This document shows, piece by piece, positions 59,401 to 64,000 of a stretch of DNA of 64,000 nt. Source of the DNA: Sinotaia quadrata (Eukaryota; Mollusca; Gastropoda; Architaenioglossa; Viviparidae); NCBI GenBank assembly GCA_028829895.1, contig CM054180.1:120652363-120716362 (forward strand), given 5' to 3'. Each line of letters opens with the position of its first letter. The first letter of the stretch is position 1. The notes beneath the pieces are model-generated. The model was not told the origin of the DNA. It worked only from the letters and a program-made list of their open reading frames with translations, and searched no databases. A program made the position numbers and the translations under genes.

Positions 59401-61986
59401 ATTAAGGTATGGAAAATTGGCACATTTATAATCACTATCTACCCGAAGTAATAAAACTATTTAAAAATTCTGTAAGAGTATTCTACCAAAATTCCCTTCT
59501 ATCTCAGCTATAAAAATCTTTGTTAACCATTTTTTTTCAATGTTTGGAATTTCCTAAAATCAATATATTAATTTTTCTAACTATGAACCAAACTAAATGA
59601 AGTAAGAATCAAATAAAATTATATCTAACGTGCAATGAATACATTCTACATAAAATGAAATGCTGTGTATTTACAAATTGGGCAATTCAATGATGTACTG
59701 AAGGCAGCATTGATAAATGGGTTAATGTTGTGTAATAGCAAAGTCAATCTTAAAGGTTGTGTACATACAAAATATACAACTAAATAATAATGATAATAAT
59801 AAAGTATTATACATTCTACTAACCATTAGAATATACTTTTTTATCTGTTGTCAGACAGAAAACATTTGGATCTCTTGTAGCCATCAGGTCATGGTCACGG
59901 TTGTTGTCCAAGTACTCGGTGTAGGACTGAAGATCAAGGAGCAAGTCTTTCACCTAAGAAGTCGATAAATAAATCTTCCCAAATTAACAATGAAAATACT
60001 TTATGTTATGTGTTGTTTATTAAAAAAAAAATTTTCTTTTCTTACTCTGCCTTTCCTTTTGTTAATCATGACTATATCGTTGCTCCAACCCCTCCTCCTA
60101 CTTAAAACAGGATAAAATAGTAAAACCTTCATTGCCCTTATGATTTTCCCTACAAAATTAAGATGAATTAAAAAGAATCTTTCATAATTTATACAAGTCA
60201 AAATTTTAATTTATTACATTCATTTAAAATTAATGGTTCATGTATTTCTATGTAGCACTGTTAACTCATGCTTACTTGTAAAGGACTGGGTTACTTCCCA
60301 TTCATTTACTGCACAACACTGAGCATACTCCAAGCTGTTCAAGCACCTTTTAACTACAGGGCACCACACACCTCTCAAGCAATGGCATACTCCAGGCCTT
60401 TCACACATCTGTAAACTACACACTTCACTTCGGTTTTTAATGTACATATGTAAAGAACTGGTCAAGTCAGTTTTCTCAGTCTTTAGAAAAAACACCAGTA
60501 AAGCGTCCGATTAACTACCATCCTTTCAAGCACCCTTCAAACATTACACTAACTTCCCAACTATCAGTATACACTTGTCTAACAATGTGTTAACTCTAGC
60601 TTTCTGACACTGCAATAAATCCTAGTCTTCCGTACTCACTTGTTCAACAAAACACTCTGTACCTGTGTCAAACACTGCATTCATTCTTACTACTGCACGC
60701 ACACCTGCATTACATTTGTTATTTCAGCACATATATCTCTGTAGAACACTTCACATTACACACCTGTATAGCACTCCACATACACACCTGTATAGAACTT
60801 CAAACACTCATGTATAGCACTTCACATACTCATCTGTATAGCACTCCACATACACACCTGTATAGCACTTCAAACACACGTGTATAGCACTTCACACACA
60901 CACTTGTGTTAACTTCACATACACACCTGCATAACACTTCACTCACACCATATAATATTTCAATTACACACTTTCAAAGAACTGGACTTGCTTGCTGCAG
61001 CCAACGCCACTGTGAGATTCATGAAGCGAGAAAACTCAAATGGAAAGTATCTAAGGGTTGAGTCATACAACAACCACAATCCATCCCCCTGCAAGCAGAA
61101 TAAATATACATTATGCAAGCCTTCATGGTAACCAAAATAATAAATAATGTGAATGTGCATGAGGTGTGGAGAGTAATGAATGTTGCACATTATAGCATGA
61201 AATTAAGATTGCTGGTTTGTCCCATGCATTTCTTTCTTTTTTTTGGTGCAAATATGTAGCCACAGCTCAGAAATATAATTTGTGCAAATATGTAGCCACA
61301 GCTCAGAAATATAATCTGTGCAAATATGTAGCCACAGCTCAGAAATATAATCTGTGCAAATATGTAGTCACAGCTCAGAAATATAATCTGCTATGAAGTA
61401 TCATATCTCCTGTGTCAGATAAAATTGTAAATCTTGTTCTGACTGGGTACCAAAAGGGTAATGGAGGCAGTCATGAAGAGCAGTGCTCTAATTGTGCCAT
61501 ATAACTTTACTGTTCCTTGAATCAATGTTTACAGTGAAATTGTTGATTAAACAAAGCAGTTTACTTTTAAAGAAGAATGCTCTTCTTGCACTTGTAAATG
61601 TCATATTTGTTCATTTAACTTTGCTTCAATTAACATTTTAAAAAATTGTATAGATAGATTTTACAGTTAATTAATTTATTAGAACAAAAATATGTCACAA
61701 ATATACAGACCACAAACATGAAGAACTATTTCTGCACTATTGCAAAATGATTTATAAAGTCAATTATAACTATTATGGGATCAATTATAAAGGAATAATA
61801 AATACTGGTTATAAAAAAAACAATTATACTACAACATAAAGATTAACACAACCCCACCCCCCACCCCCACAGACTAAAATTTTTAGAAAAAGTCTTTCAA
61901 CAGAAAAATAATTTTCTTACCTTCTGCCAAACTTCTTCTGCAACAGCTGGCTGACGAAGCAGCCGTCCACAAATTTCGTAGATTGT
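20187..61986 (-). CDS. NUP188: NUP188 nucleoporin, 3' 37 exons (5' end outside window)
   Basis: Scaffold nucleoporin of the inner ring of the nuclear pore complex; in the family it is a large alpha-solenoid that binds NUP93. I joined 37 exons with canonical boundaries (one GC-AG exception) into 1457 codons plus stop; every junction agrees in phase. Recognition rests on family motifs in order: AVAEEVWQK, an SH3-like stretch with LIRWQVHYNGWQLLYCEI, EVFPLFHKWRY, YIYHRHNPRLP, ACLGNDAEPIRD, VETQPGLIEIFF, HSFWGSVTAPL, FLEDALNFLGVHQDR, YFSPDLCEVLLDQ and a C-terminus with RRGAPSSPG followed by a Ser/Thr/Pro-rich tail. Human NUP188 is 1749 residues, so about 300 N-terminal residues are expected beyond position 64000. 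Introns run from ~150 bp to ~2.7 kb and are loaded with repeats and transposon remnants. No premature stop or frameshift was seen, so the gene looks intact. Family assignment is firm; single exon edges are less so, especially 31993-32181. Confidence 0.93.
20590..20725. repeat. ~45-bp degenerate tandem repeat
   Basis: Three to four copies of ATGTGAGATGACTGAAA in the last NUP188 intron. Confidence 0.7.
21800..22040. repeat. ~51-bp minisatellite, 4-5 copies
   Basis: Copies of CACTTCCAGTGATTTTTACA and GCACTGTAATCCAATTATTA. Homopolymer runs of G (~21168) and C (~22374) lie either side in the same intron. No coding sequence is seen between 20457 and 23081. Confidence 0.9.
23082..23211 (-). CDS. 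NUP188: NUP188 exon, residues ~1325-1368
   Basis: 130 nt, acceptor TTTGTTCACAG, donor GTATGT, ends phase 0. Contains LTQACRYLCEPSLSQRDKQF and LKRELSTEL, matching the family's Q-A-x-R-Y-L...RDK...K-x-E-L-S block. Confidence 0.93.
23212..25174. other. NUP188 intron without recognisable coding
   Basis: About 2 kb with a short CA-rich run (24123-24160) and several short chance frames. I found no transposon ends or conserved motif. Confidence 0.5.
25175..25266 (-). CDS. NUP188: NUP188 exon, residues ~1295-1324
   Basis: 92 nt, acceptor TTTATTGTAG, donor GTAGGTG, ends phase 2. Encodes a basic, Ser/Pro-rich linker (IDPRTHSPHRMPSPQRKSPK) with several S-P sites. Confidence 0.85.
25567..25664. repeat. 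49-bp tandem duplication including a NUP188 splice donor
   Basis: Two copies of a stretch with AATAATACTACTTATCTC. The right copy ends at the exon edge at 25665 and carries the true donor; the left copy carries AAG|GTTTGAG at the matching place. Confidence 0.85.
25665..25796 (-). CDS. NUP188: NUP188 exon, residues ~1251-1294
   Basis: 132 nt, phase 0/0, acceptor TTCCTGTAG, donor AAG|GTTAGAG. Contains VDMGFSTPPVDQESPLTFGS and CVTACLRRLSK. A second copy of the donor lies 49 bp downstream in a tandem duplication. Confidence 0.9.
26350..27127 (+). mobile_element. hAT DNA transposon remnant, 778 bp, 8-bp TSD
   Basis: Flanked by perfect 8-bp duplications GTTTACAG (26342-26349, 27128-27135). Ends CACTGGTGCAAAAACTT and AAGGTTTGTGCACTAGTG are hAT-type imperfect inverted repeats. 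Inside, from ~26579, is the N-terminus of a ZBED/hAT transposase: AADRKRKVDNENQT, then a BED-finger start (ICQMCHSTVAVAKVSKIKRH), a frameshift, and KHQDFHNVVGDEQ with SLRRSLNRQQNIFSK. The catalytic domain is deleted. It lies in a NUP188 intron on the opposite strand. Confidence 0.9.
27268..27346 (-). CDS. NUP188: NUP188 exon, residues ~1224-1250
   Basis: 79 nt, acceptor CTCCACCCCAG, donor GTAGAT, ends phase 0. Encodes IIGKSLAMLRYFSPDLCEVL and LDQ; RxFxPDxCxxLLDQ is a family signature. A hAT element sits just downstream in the intron. Confidence 0.92.
27460..27560. repeat. 31-bp duplication
   Basis: Two adjacent copies of TTAAGCACACCAAGACACTC plus CAAATGAA in a NUP188 intron. Confidence 0.85.
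27818..27939 (-). CDS. NUP188: NUP188 exon, residues ~1184-1223
   Basis: 122 nt, acceptor CTCTTTCTAG, donor GTAAGG, ends phase 2. Begins with a low-complexity Gly/Ser/Gln linker and ends EQPSEQLLHIEN, matching the place where vertebrate NUP188 also has a disordered linker. Confidence 0.83.
28254..28328 (-). CDS. NUP188: NUP188 exon, residues ~1159-1183
   Basis: 75 nt, phase 0/0, acceptor ACTTTCAG, donor GTGAGG. Contains LRMVQTFISLIIRPRYLQHI. Confidence 0.87.
28589..28726 (-). CDS. NUP188: NUP188 exon, residues ~1113-1158
   Basis: 138 nt, phase 0/0, acceptor TTCTTGATAG, donor GTAAGC. Contains ESTCHFLHQMALYRRQWRLH and LPHVMSKLL, corresponding to the conserved W-x-x-H-L-P block. Confidence 0.9.
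29715..29867 (-). CDS. NUP188: NUP188 exon, residues ~1062-1112
   Basis: 153 nt, phase 0/0, acceptor TTATATCAG, donor GTATGC. Contains FSFLEDALNFLGVHQDRLQR, a strong family block. Confidence 0.92.
31150..31257 (-). CDS. NUP188: NUP188 exon with GC donor, residues ~1026-1061
   Basis: 108 nt, acceptor TTCATACAG. Contains ATILALSDFTSHTCLAITHL and FATQMLASN. The GT sites GTAAAG and GTCCTT leave phase 1, which does not match the next exon; the only good phase-0 site is GCAAGT at 31144-31149, so the intron is read as GC-AG. Confidence 0.82.
31473..31541 (-). CDS. NUP188: NUP188 exon, residues ~1003-1025
   Basis: 69 nt, phase 0/0, acceptor ATGTTTCAG, donor GTAAGT. Encodes GLSYVHCVLLLFAAIGESER. Confidence 0.86.
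31695..31823 (-). CDS. NUP188: NUP188 exon, residues ~960-1002
   Basis: 129 nt, phase 0/0, acceptor TTTATTCAG, donor GTGAGT. Contains YLQEHSVLAALLVSVESYIK, aligned by order with the P-T-L-L-x-x-L-E-V-S-L region of the family. Confidence 0.85.
31993..32181 (-). CDS. NUP188: NUP188 exon, residues ~897-959 (uncertain)
   Basis: An open stretch of 63 codons between acceptor TTTTTCTCAG and donor GTATGG, phase 0/0. The first ~35 residues look protein-like (NVPQPSFNPVLLQHQSLADH); the last ~25 are Lys-rich and could be translated intron. It falls at the variable linker, so homology cannot settle it. Dropping it leaves the frame intact (phase 0 to phase 0), giving 1394 residues, so it could also be a cassette exon. 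Confidence 0.45.
32696..32862 (-). CDS. NUP188: NUP188 exon, residues ~841-896
   Basis: 167 nt, acceptor TTGATTCTTCAG, donor GTTAGT, ends phase 0. Contains VAPPTVATLLRVVGPMLLQS, then a more variable polar stretch where human NUP188 also has a linker. Confidence 0.83.
33000..33500. repeat. Degenerate ~20-25-bp GTGCTGTA-rich tandem repeat
   Basis: Repeated GTGCTGTACAGGTGTATAG-like units. Overlapping minus-strand frames (33038-33699) are Tyr/Cys/His-rich translations of this repeat, not genes. Confidence 0.85.
33845..33999 (-). CDS. NUP188: NUP188 exon, residues ~789-840
   Basis: 155 nt, acceptor TTTTGCTTGCAG, donor CTCGA|GTGAGT, ends phase 1. Contains AVRNTLEQTRTGTEMVIPSV and GLVASLNLLLQ. An in-frame acceptor nine bases further in (exon end 33990) is a weaker alternative. 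Confidence 0.85.
34415..34562. repeat. ~77-bp two-copy duplication
   Basis: Two copies of CTCACACTACTTCAA with ATATGCTAAGAAAGAAAT, moderately diverged, in a NUP188 intron. The rest of 34000-34685 is plain AT-rich intron. Confidence 0.75.
34686..34771 (-). CDS. NUP188: NUP188 exon, residues ~761-788
   Basis: 86 nt, acceptor TGTGTTGCAG, donor GTTAGT, ends phase 2. Contains LSLLKMKLASLVSALYYTLL. The upstream intron (34772-37464) contains the piggyBac remnant. Confidence 0.87.
35850..36260 (+). pseudogene. piggyBac-family transposase remnant (N-terminal part)
   Basis: Pieces in order: an acidic start (YSSEDEYL), then after a frameshift HAFAGKSGVQIPLAKDYTEF and FQAFFLENIVQQIVEYTNIY ending YAGRS. 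This matches the piggyBac transposase N-terminus (F-x-G-x-x-G-[VI]...FF...IV...TN.YA). No DDD catalytic core follows, and stops break it. It lies in a NUP188 intron on the opposite strand. No terminal repeats or TTAA ends were located. Confidence 0.75.
36261..37464. other. NUP188 intron, AT-rich, no recognisable gene
   Basis: Open frames at 36463-36771 and on the minus strand at 37204-37524 are hydrophobic AT-rich translations. The latter overlaps the true exon at 37465-37542 and runs into intron. Confidence 0.5.
37465..37542 (-). CDS. NUP188: NUP188 exon, residues 735-760
   Basis: 78 nt, phase 0/0, acceptor GTTCCAAAG, donor GTGAGT. Contains KEEIISHLLEGVQAL. Confidence 0.88.
38285..38413 (-). 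CDS. NUP188: NUP188 exon, residues 692-734
   Basis: 129 nt, phase 0/0, acceptor CATGGGTAG, donor GTCAGT. Contains NPTVLLLKAWRNFLIVISRF, matching the conserved AW+.+L+++ block. Confidence 0.9.
38730..39075. repeat. ~59-bp minisatellite, 6 copies
   Basis: Copies of GCACAGCACAATGCATAGAA and CACTGGCACACAGCTCAC. Minus-strand frames (LCASVLCIVLC-type) are its translations. Confidence 0.93.
39505..39580 (-). CDS. NUP188: NUP188 exon, residues ~666-691
   Basis: 76 nt, acceptor TTTTGTTCAG, donor GTATGG, ends phase 0. Contains DPQLKTCLQDIGKDNRMLYW. Confidence 0.87.
39920..39993 (-). CDS. NUP188: NUP188 exon, residues ~642-665
   Basis: 74 nt, donor GTCAGT, ends phase 2. Contains KIAAFSLKILAQEIFALN. 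Two in-frame acceptors compete: CTGTCCAG (used here, adds Leu-Gln) and GTTACAG, which would place the exon end at 39987. Confidence 0.82.
40965..41205. repeat. 33-bp minisatellite, ~7 copies
   Basis: Copies of GTGCAAGTGGTGCAAATACA plus TACTGTGAAGA. The 33-bp period keeps frames open on both strands. Confidence 0.93.
41508..41583 (-). CDS. NUP188: NUP188 exon, residues 616-641
   Basis: 76 nt, acceptor TTGGACTCAG, donor GTGATT, ends phase 0. Contains HSFWGSVTAPLRRDITELKE; the F-W-x-x-[IV]-T-A-P-L motif is conserved. Confidence 0.92.
42435..42620. repeat. ~93-bp two-copy duplication
   Basis: Two copies of a unit with CTAGGGCATGAATGAGGAAA and ACTTCCATAACA, about 90% identical by eye. Confidence 0.9.
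42945..43105 (-). CDS. NUP188: NUP188 exon, residues 563-615
   Basis: 161 nt, acceptor ATTTGCAG, donor AAA|GTATGC, ends phase 2. Contains DLLRAGLDLVHSLWRGRRET and MEVLRSK. The upstream intron holds the 194-bp hAT element. Confidence 0.92.
43487..43680. mobile_element. hAT MITE, 194 bp, perfect 8-bp TSD
   Basis: Flanked by GCCTATAA on both sides (43479-43486, 43681-43688). The left end CAGGGGTGCACAAAC is the exact reverse complement of the right end GTTTGTGCACCCCTG. Internal sequence has GGGCCAC/GGCCGC motifs as in ZBED-type hAT families. No coding capacity. It lies in the NUP188 intron between exons 42945-43105 and 43850-43972. Confidence 0.95.
43850..43972 (-). CDS. NUP188: NUP188 exon, residues 522-562
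   Basis: 123 nt, phase 0/0, acceptor TTTCTTAG, donor GTGAGT. Contains LRLKVAILELLSVCVETQPG and LIEIFFDV. Confidence 0.93.
44413..44502 (-). CDS. NUP188: NUP188 exon, residues 492-521
   Basis: 90 nt, phase 0/0, acceptor CTCGTCTAG, donor GTAAGA. Contains MSILACLGNDAEPIRDVYLA, conserved nearly residue for residue with vertebrate NUP188. Confidence 0.93.
44888..46533 (-). mobile_element. Solo LTR, 1646 bp, inverted, 5-bp TSD
   Basis: Reads TGTGACGACTACATCAC at the left edge and CTCCACCACA at the right, i.e. TG...CA termini on the minus strand. Direct repeats CTTTA flank it (44883-44887, 46534-46538). Its right part is the reverse complement of the copies at 4716 and 8229; its left part matches 16990-17935 and, inverted, 63040-63415. 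No coding sequence. It sits in the NUP188 intron between exons 44413-44502 and 46823-47066. Confidence 0.88.
46823..47066 (-). CDS. NUP188: NUP188 exon, residues ~410-491
   Basis: 244 nt, one of the longest exons. Acceptor CTTACATTCAG, donor GTAAGT. Contains SPVEQALSWQPAG and VAQYIYHRHNPRLPTLATLL, matching the family's Y-I-Y-H-x-H-[DN]-P-x-L-P pattern. Confidence 0.93.
48264..48383 (-). CDS. NUP188: NUP188 exon, residues ~370-409
   Basis: 120 nt, acceptor TTGCAATCCAG, donor GTAAAG, ends phase 2. Contains PSLHEVCMYSLLFTESGRAL. Confidence 0.88.
49637..49715 (-). CDS. NUP188: NUP188 exon, residues ~344-369
   Basis: 79 nt, acceptor TTTTTCCAG, donor GTAGGT. Encodes GQQCLTLFHKVLNLTELQKK and a short basic run. 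Confidence 0.85.
49890..50285. repeat. ~85-bp degenerate minisatellite, 5 copies
   Basis: Copies of AAATTCCAAACACTTCCCA, GATAAATTCTCAGTG and GAAAGCAAATGTTTAAAAT immediately before the exon at 50307. Confidence 0.9.
50307..50427 (-). CDS. NUP188: NUP188 exon, residues ~304-343
   Basis: 121 nt, acceptor ATCTTGCAG, donor GTATGA, ends phase 1. Contains ILHVLREVFPLFHKWRYMD, a hallmark of the family (L.E..P.YHKWRY). Confidence 0.92.
50964..51078 (-). CDS. NUP188: NUP188 exon, residues ~265-303
   Basis: 115 nt, acceptor GTGTATAG, donor GTATGG, ends phase 0. Contains GRYHLTLAVLSLVVELVQ. Confidence 0.88.
51447..51625. repeat. ~86-bp two-copy duplication
   Basis: Two near-identical copies of GACTATAAGGATTTAC plus TTATATTATTTAGATGTAAA. 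The rest of 51079-52497 is AT-rich intron with nothing recognisable. Confidence 0.92.
52498..52574 (-). CDS. NUP188: NUP188 exon, residues ~240-264
   Basis: 77 nt, acceptor TTTTTGACAG, donor GTAAGC. Encodes VWHHLKQTGLLPYLTENVDS and continues to DEVL; the VW..L..TG.LP pattern is conserved in the family. Confidence 0.9.
52920..53070. repeat. ~50-bp minisatellite, 3 copies
   Basis: Copies of AACAAACACACTACACCTTC and CTATAGGCAGAGACTTAAAA. Confidence 0.92.
53323..53410 (-). CDS. NUP188: NUP188 exon, residues ~210-239
   Basis: 88 nt, acceptor CTTTTCAG, donor GTAAAT, ends phase 0. Contains TPLDLLSRTVSCLAAAAQLN, an alpha-helical solenoid segment. Confidence 0.9.
53807..53939 (-). CDS. NUP188: NUP188 exon, residues ~166-209
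   Basis: 133 nt, acceptor TTAATGTCAG, donor GTAGGA. Contains LVMELLQFVLKADPNISDEF. The upstream intron (53940-56548) carries the large 32-bp tandem array. Confidence 0.88.
54450..56112. repeat. Large 32-bp minisatellite (~50 copies) grading into a 41-bp form
   Basis: Unit CAAATATTGCTAGTAGTCTT plus TGACCATTAA. Three common variants differ near the start (AACACAAAT, AATACAAAT, AACACAATAA). From ~55845 the unit gains GCCTTCAAAG to become 41 bp. It lies in the NUP188 intron 53940-56548; the last ~400 bp of that intron are AT-rich with CCTGTCATTA-type degenerate repeats. Confidence 0.97.
56549..56674 (-). CDS. NUP188: NUP188 exon, second half of the SH3-like segment
   Basis: 126 nt, acceptor TTTTGCAG, donor GTAAGT, ends phase 1. 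Contains SGPLIRWQVHYNGWQLLYCE, the most recognisable family signature in the window (RW...W.L..CEI). Confidence 0.9.
57160..58150 (+). mobile_element. Non-LTR retrotransposon (LINE) remnant
   Basis: The end of an apurinic endonuclease domain is visible (HELTSDHVGISYHLDMS, with the S-D-H motif), and further on the start of a reverse transcriptase (KVAIVKPLLKKNSLDLYDL) with a small local duplication. Between them a ~51-56-bp segment (CACCAGTTTACATTTCCAAA) is present three times. The RT catalytic part is absent. The motif pair fits CR1/Jockey-type LINEs. It is antisense to NUP188, in its intron. Confidence 0.72.
58402..58458 (-). CDS. NUP188: NUP188 exon, first half of the SH3-like segment
   Basis: 57 nt, starting 2 nt into a codon and ending phase 1. 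Encodes DLIICKGCRGQVLEAS(GN). Two donors fit equally: AATG|GTAAGA here, or TCAG|GTAATG six bases earlier (exon start 58408). They differ by two in-frame residues. By comparison with known Nup188 structures this should be the first strand pair of the SH3-like insertion. Confidence 0.75.
58540..58842 (+). other. 100-codon open frame, unknown
   Basis: An ATG-initiated frame in a NUP188 intron with a hydrophobic middle (WIIFYSEIYDDDFGYLILMY). The sequence is less AT-rich than its surroundings, so it may be part of a dispersed repeat, but no transposon motif or end was recognised. Confidence 0.2.
59824..59953 (-). CDS. NUP188: NUP188 exon, residues 62-104
   Basis: Starts phase 0 after TTCTTAG and ends phase 1 before GTTAGT. 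Contains LLLDLQSYTEYLDNN and DPNVFCLTTDKKVYSNG, leading into the SH3-like segment. Confidence 0.85.
60740..60950. repeat. ~28-bp degenerate minisatellite
   Basis: About seven copies of ACACACCTGTATAGCACTTC, ending just before the exon at 60972. Looser relatives extend left to ~60350. Confidence 0.85.
60972..61088 (-). CDS. NUP188: NUP188 exon, residues 23-61
   Basis: 39 codons, phase 0/0, acceptor CTTGCAG, donor GTGTGT. Contains GDGLWLLYDSTLRYFPFEFS. A GT two bases further on would break the phase, so the AAA|GTGTGT donor is preferred. Confidence 0.82.
61245..61392. repeat. 37-bp minisatellite, 4 copies
   Basis: Copies of GTGCAAATATGTAGCCACAG plus CTCAGAAATATAATCT. Confidence 0.95.
61921..61986 (-). 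CDS. NUP188: NUP188 exon, residues 1-22 of the visible part
   Basis: 22 codons, phase 0 at both ends, acceptor TTTTCTAG and donor GTAAGA. Contains GRLLRQPAVAEEVWQK, a conserved N-terminal solenoid stretch. This is the most 5' exon I can find; the codons before it must lie beyond the right edge. Confidence 0.85.
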
Positions 61987-62109
61987 CTAGAAAATTATAA
62001 ATATTAAACATAATGCAGTTATTCTGGCCTTCATAAAGACATTTCAATTTTTAAGGGAGAAAAGAAAACAACACAAAATAACTGATTTTATTTCTCTACA
62101 AGAAAAAGT

Positions 62110-62690
62110 ATTCACCATACAACAGTACTCATGCTGATGAGCAGAATGTAAAGAGGAAAATCTGCTCTCCATGAGATGACTGGCAATAAGAATGCAAATG
62201 GAGAGATAAAACTGTTCTCCGTAAGATAACTGGCAAGAAGAATGCAAGTGAACAGATAAAACTGCTCTCCATAAGATGACTGGAAAGAAGAATGCAAGCA
62301 AAAAAAGCCCAAAACTGTTCTCTGTAAGGTAATTGGCGAGCAGAATGTAAGAAAGAGAAAAGAACCTGTTCAACATGAGATGATTATCTTGGAGAATGTA
62401 GGGTAAAGAATAAATGCTCTCCATAAGATGACTGTCTTGTTGAATACAGGGCAAAGAGCAATTGCTCTCCATAAGATGGTGTCTTGTTGAAAACAGGGCA
62501 AAGAGCAATTGCTCTCCATAAGATGGCTGTCTTGTTGAATAAAGGGCAAAGAGCAATTGCTCTCCATAAGATGGCTTATCATTGAATTTGGGCAAAGACC
62601 AATTGCTCTCCATAAGATGACTTGTCATTGAATTAGGCAAATAGTAACTGCTCTCTTTAAGATGACTGTCTTGTAGAATGCAAGCCAATA
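62110..62690. repeat. ~48-54-bp minisatellite, ~11 copies
   Basis: Copies of TTGCTCTCCATAAGATGACT and GCAAAGAGCAA. A 214-codon minus-strand frame (62044-62688) with SYGEQ/HLMESNCSLP repeats is its translation and is not considered a gene. Confidence 0.93.
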
Positions 62691-63039
62691 AAAAAAAAAA
62701 AAAGCACTCTCATTTTTTACACTTCCTTCCATCATTTCCTCTTCTCATCAAGATTTAAAAAAAAAAAAAAAGAGCTAATAGAAGAAAGAGATGATAAAAG
62801 GCTGAGAACTTATCTGCATAATTCTGTCCTAACATACGCCAGTGACAGCTGCCTTTTAGAAAAGGTATTGTACATTGACTATAATCTCTCTGAAACTCCA
62901 GTCTGATCACTATGATGTATCTATGAACCTGATTATATATGTATGTGTGTTAATCTGACTGCTGATGTCTATGCTAGGATAAACTGAACGATTGTCTAGC
63001 ATTAATCGAACATTGTTGTGAAATGATGCAAATGTTAAC

Positions 63040-63415
63040 GTTCTTTTGATTATATTCATAAGCTGTATATTTGATTGTTGATTTAATAAATTTACTGACC
63101 TTCTTGCATATATGTTAAACCTTAAGTTGGAGTAATAGTGGGTGGATGGGGGCTTGTTAAATATAAATAAAAGACAGATTTTTATTACTCCTTTAGTAAG
63201 AAGTTTCCACCTACAGAAAATATTATGTGACAGTAAAACGTCTATTTTATTATTGTGTAAAGAGAGGGGTAGAGTTATGTGACACCCTTATAATCCACCA
63301 AGTGAGAGGCATATGGGTATTGTGGGAGAATTATTAATAACTATAAATTAAGATTCTCGATCACTTGTAATTAGTTATGTGTTATTAATTAATAAATAAT
63401 AATCATGAGTGAAAG
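63040..63415 (+). mobile_element. LTR-family copy 4 (3' part)
   Basis: Shares GGTGGATGGGGGCT, CTCCTTTAGTAAGAAGTTT and ATTCTCGATCACTT...TAATTAGTTATG with the reverse complement of 44888-45250. Only the 3' ~380 bp are clear. Positions 62691-63039 may be a more diverged part of the same LTR. After it, 63416-63617 holds ~200 bp of unrecognised sequence. Confidence 0.75.
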
Positions 63416-63617
63416 GTGCCCAGAGAGATGTCATACTATATTATCAAGAAAGGGACCAGCAAGAATTATTGTCCAGTTGCCCGAAGGTCTTTACCCCTAA
63501 CAGCACAGTTACCATGCTATAATGGGCAGAGTTGAGGTACAAGAGATATTGTTCATGTGCCATACAACAATCATGGAGCTGAAAAACATGACCTGGTAAA
63601 GCTATCCTCATATGATA

Positions 63618-64000
63618 AATTACATTTACATGCACTCTAGAATGTGTGTTGATAATAAAGTGCCCAAAATTACATTTTTATGCACTCTAGAATGTTTGTA
63701 GATAATAAAGTGCCCAAAATTACATTTTTATGCACTCTAGAATGTTTGTCGATAATAAAGTGCCCAAAATTACATTTTTATGCACTCTAGAAAGTTTGTA
63801 GATAATAAAGTGCCCAAAATTACATTTTTATGCACTCTAGAATGTTTGTCGATAATAAAGTGTCCAAAATTACATTTTTATGCACTCTAGAAAGTTTGTA
63901 GATAATAAAGTGCCCAAAATTACATTTTTATGCACTCTAGAATGTTTGTCGATAATAAAGTGCCCAAAATTACATTTTTATGCACTCTAGAATGTTTGTC
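63618..64000 (+). repeat. 50-bp minisatellite running off the window
   Basis: Seven or more copies of GATAATAAAGTGCCCAAAAT plus TACATTTTTATGCACTCTAG, very uniform (a T/A swap in AAAGTTTGTA versus AATGTTTGTC alternates). It continues past position 64000. Confidence 0.97.

Noticed and set aside
60238..60495. 85-codon Cys-containing minus-strand frame
   Set aside because: Lies in degenerate CACCTGTATAGCAC-related repeats within an intron; no splice sites or homology.
62044..62688. 214-codon minus-strand frame with repeated SYGEQ and HLMESNCSLP motifs
   Set aside because: A translation of the ~50-bp minisatellite; other frames show the same periodicity.

Overview
This is a eukaryotic, AT-rich, repeat-rich window. 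It reads as invertebrate nuclear DNA, most likely from a gastropod mollusc. That placement is an inference from the intron-rich gene structure, the GATA/GACA microsatellites and the mix of transposable elements; no marker gene fixes the species. No rRNA, tRNA or CRISPR array was seen.

Two genes can be supported. On the minus strand, 37 short exons between 61986 and 20187 encode the C-terminal ~1457 residues of the inner-ring nucleoporin NUP188. Intron phases agree at every junction and the total coding length (4374 nt with stop) is divisible by three. The ~300 N-terminal residues expected from the family lie beyond the right edge. On the plus strand, five exons between 874 and 16131 encode most of a single-pass membrane protein: an Ig-like ectodomain, a Cys-rich module, a short linker, a transmembrane helix and a short basic tail. 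All internal introns are phase 1. A TAA interrupts the Ig exon just before its Y-x-C motif, so the copy may be a pseudogene or a null allele.

Layout. 1-7200: exons of the Ig-like gene among minisatellites, microsatellites, an LTR copy and an inverted-repeat-bounded element. 7560-14745: a minisatellite split by a decayed Ty3/gypsy-type element (LTR, integrase, then reverse transcriptase), itself split by a 1.73-kb insert between perfect 97-bp direct repeats. 14745-16131: last exon of the Ig-like gene. 16132-20186: minisatellites, an inverted LTR fragment and the presumed NUP188 3'UTR. 20187-61986: NUP188, whose introns hold two hAT elements with perfect 8-bp target duplications, a piggyBac remnant, a solo LTR with a 5-bp duplication, a LINE remnant, and a 1.65-kb array of a 32-bp unit. 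62100-64000: minisatellites and another LTR fragment.

The two genes are convergent and show no functional link. Most of the interest lies in the Ig-like gene, in the nested mobile elements, and in places where tandem duplication has copied splice donors.
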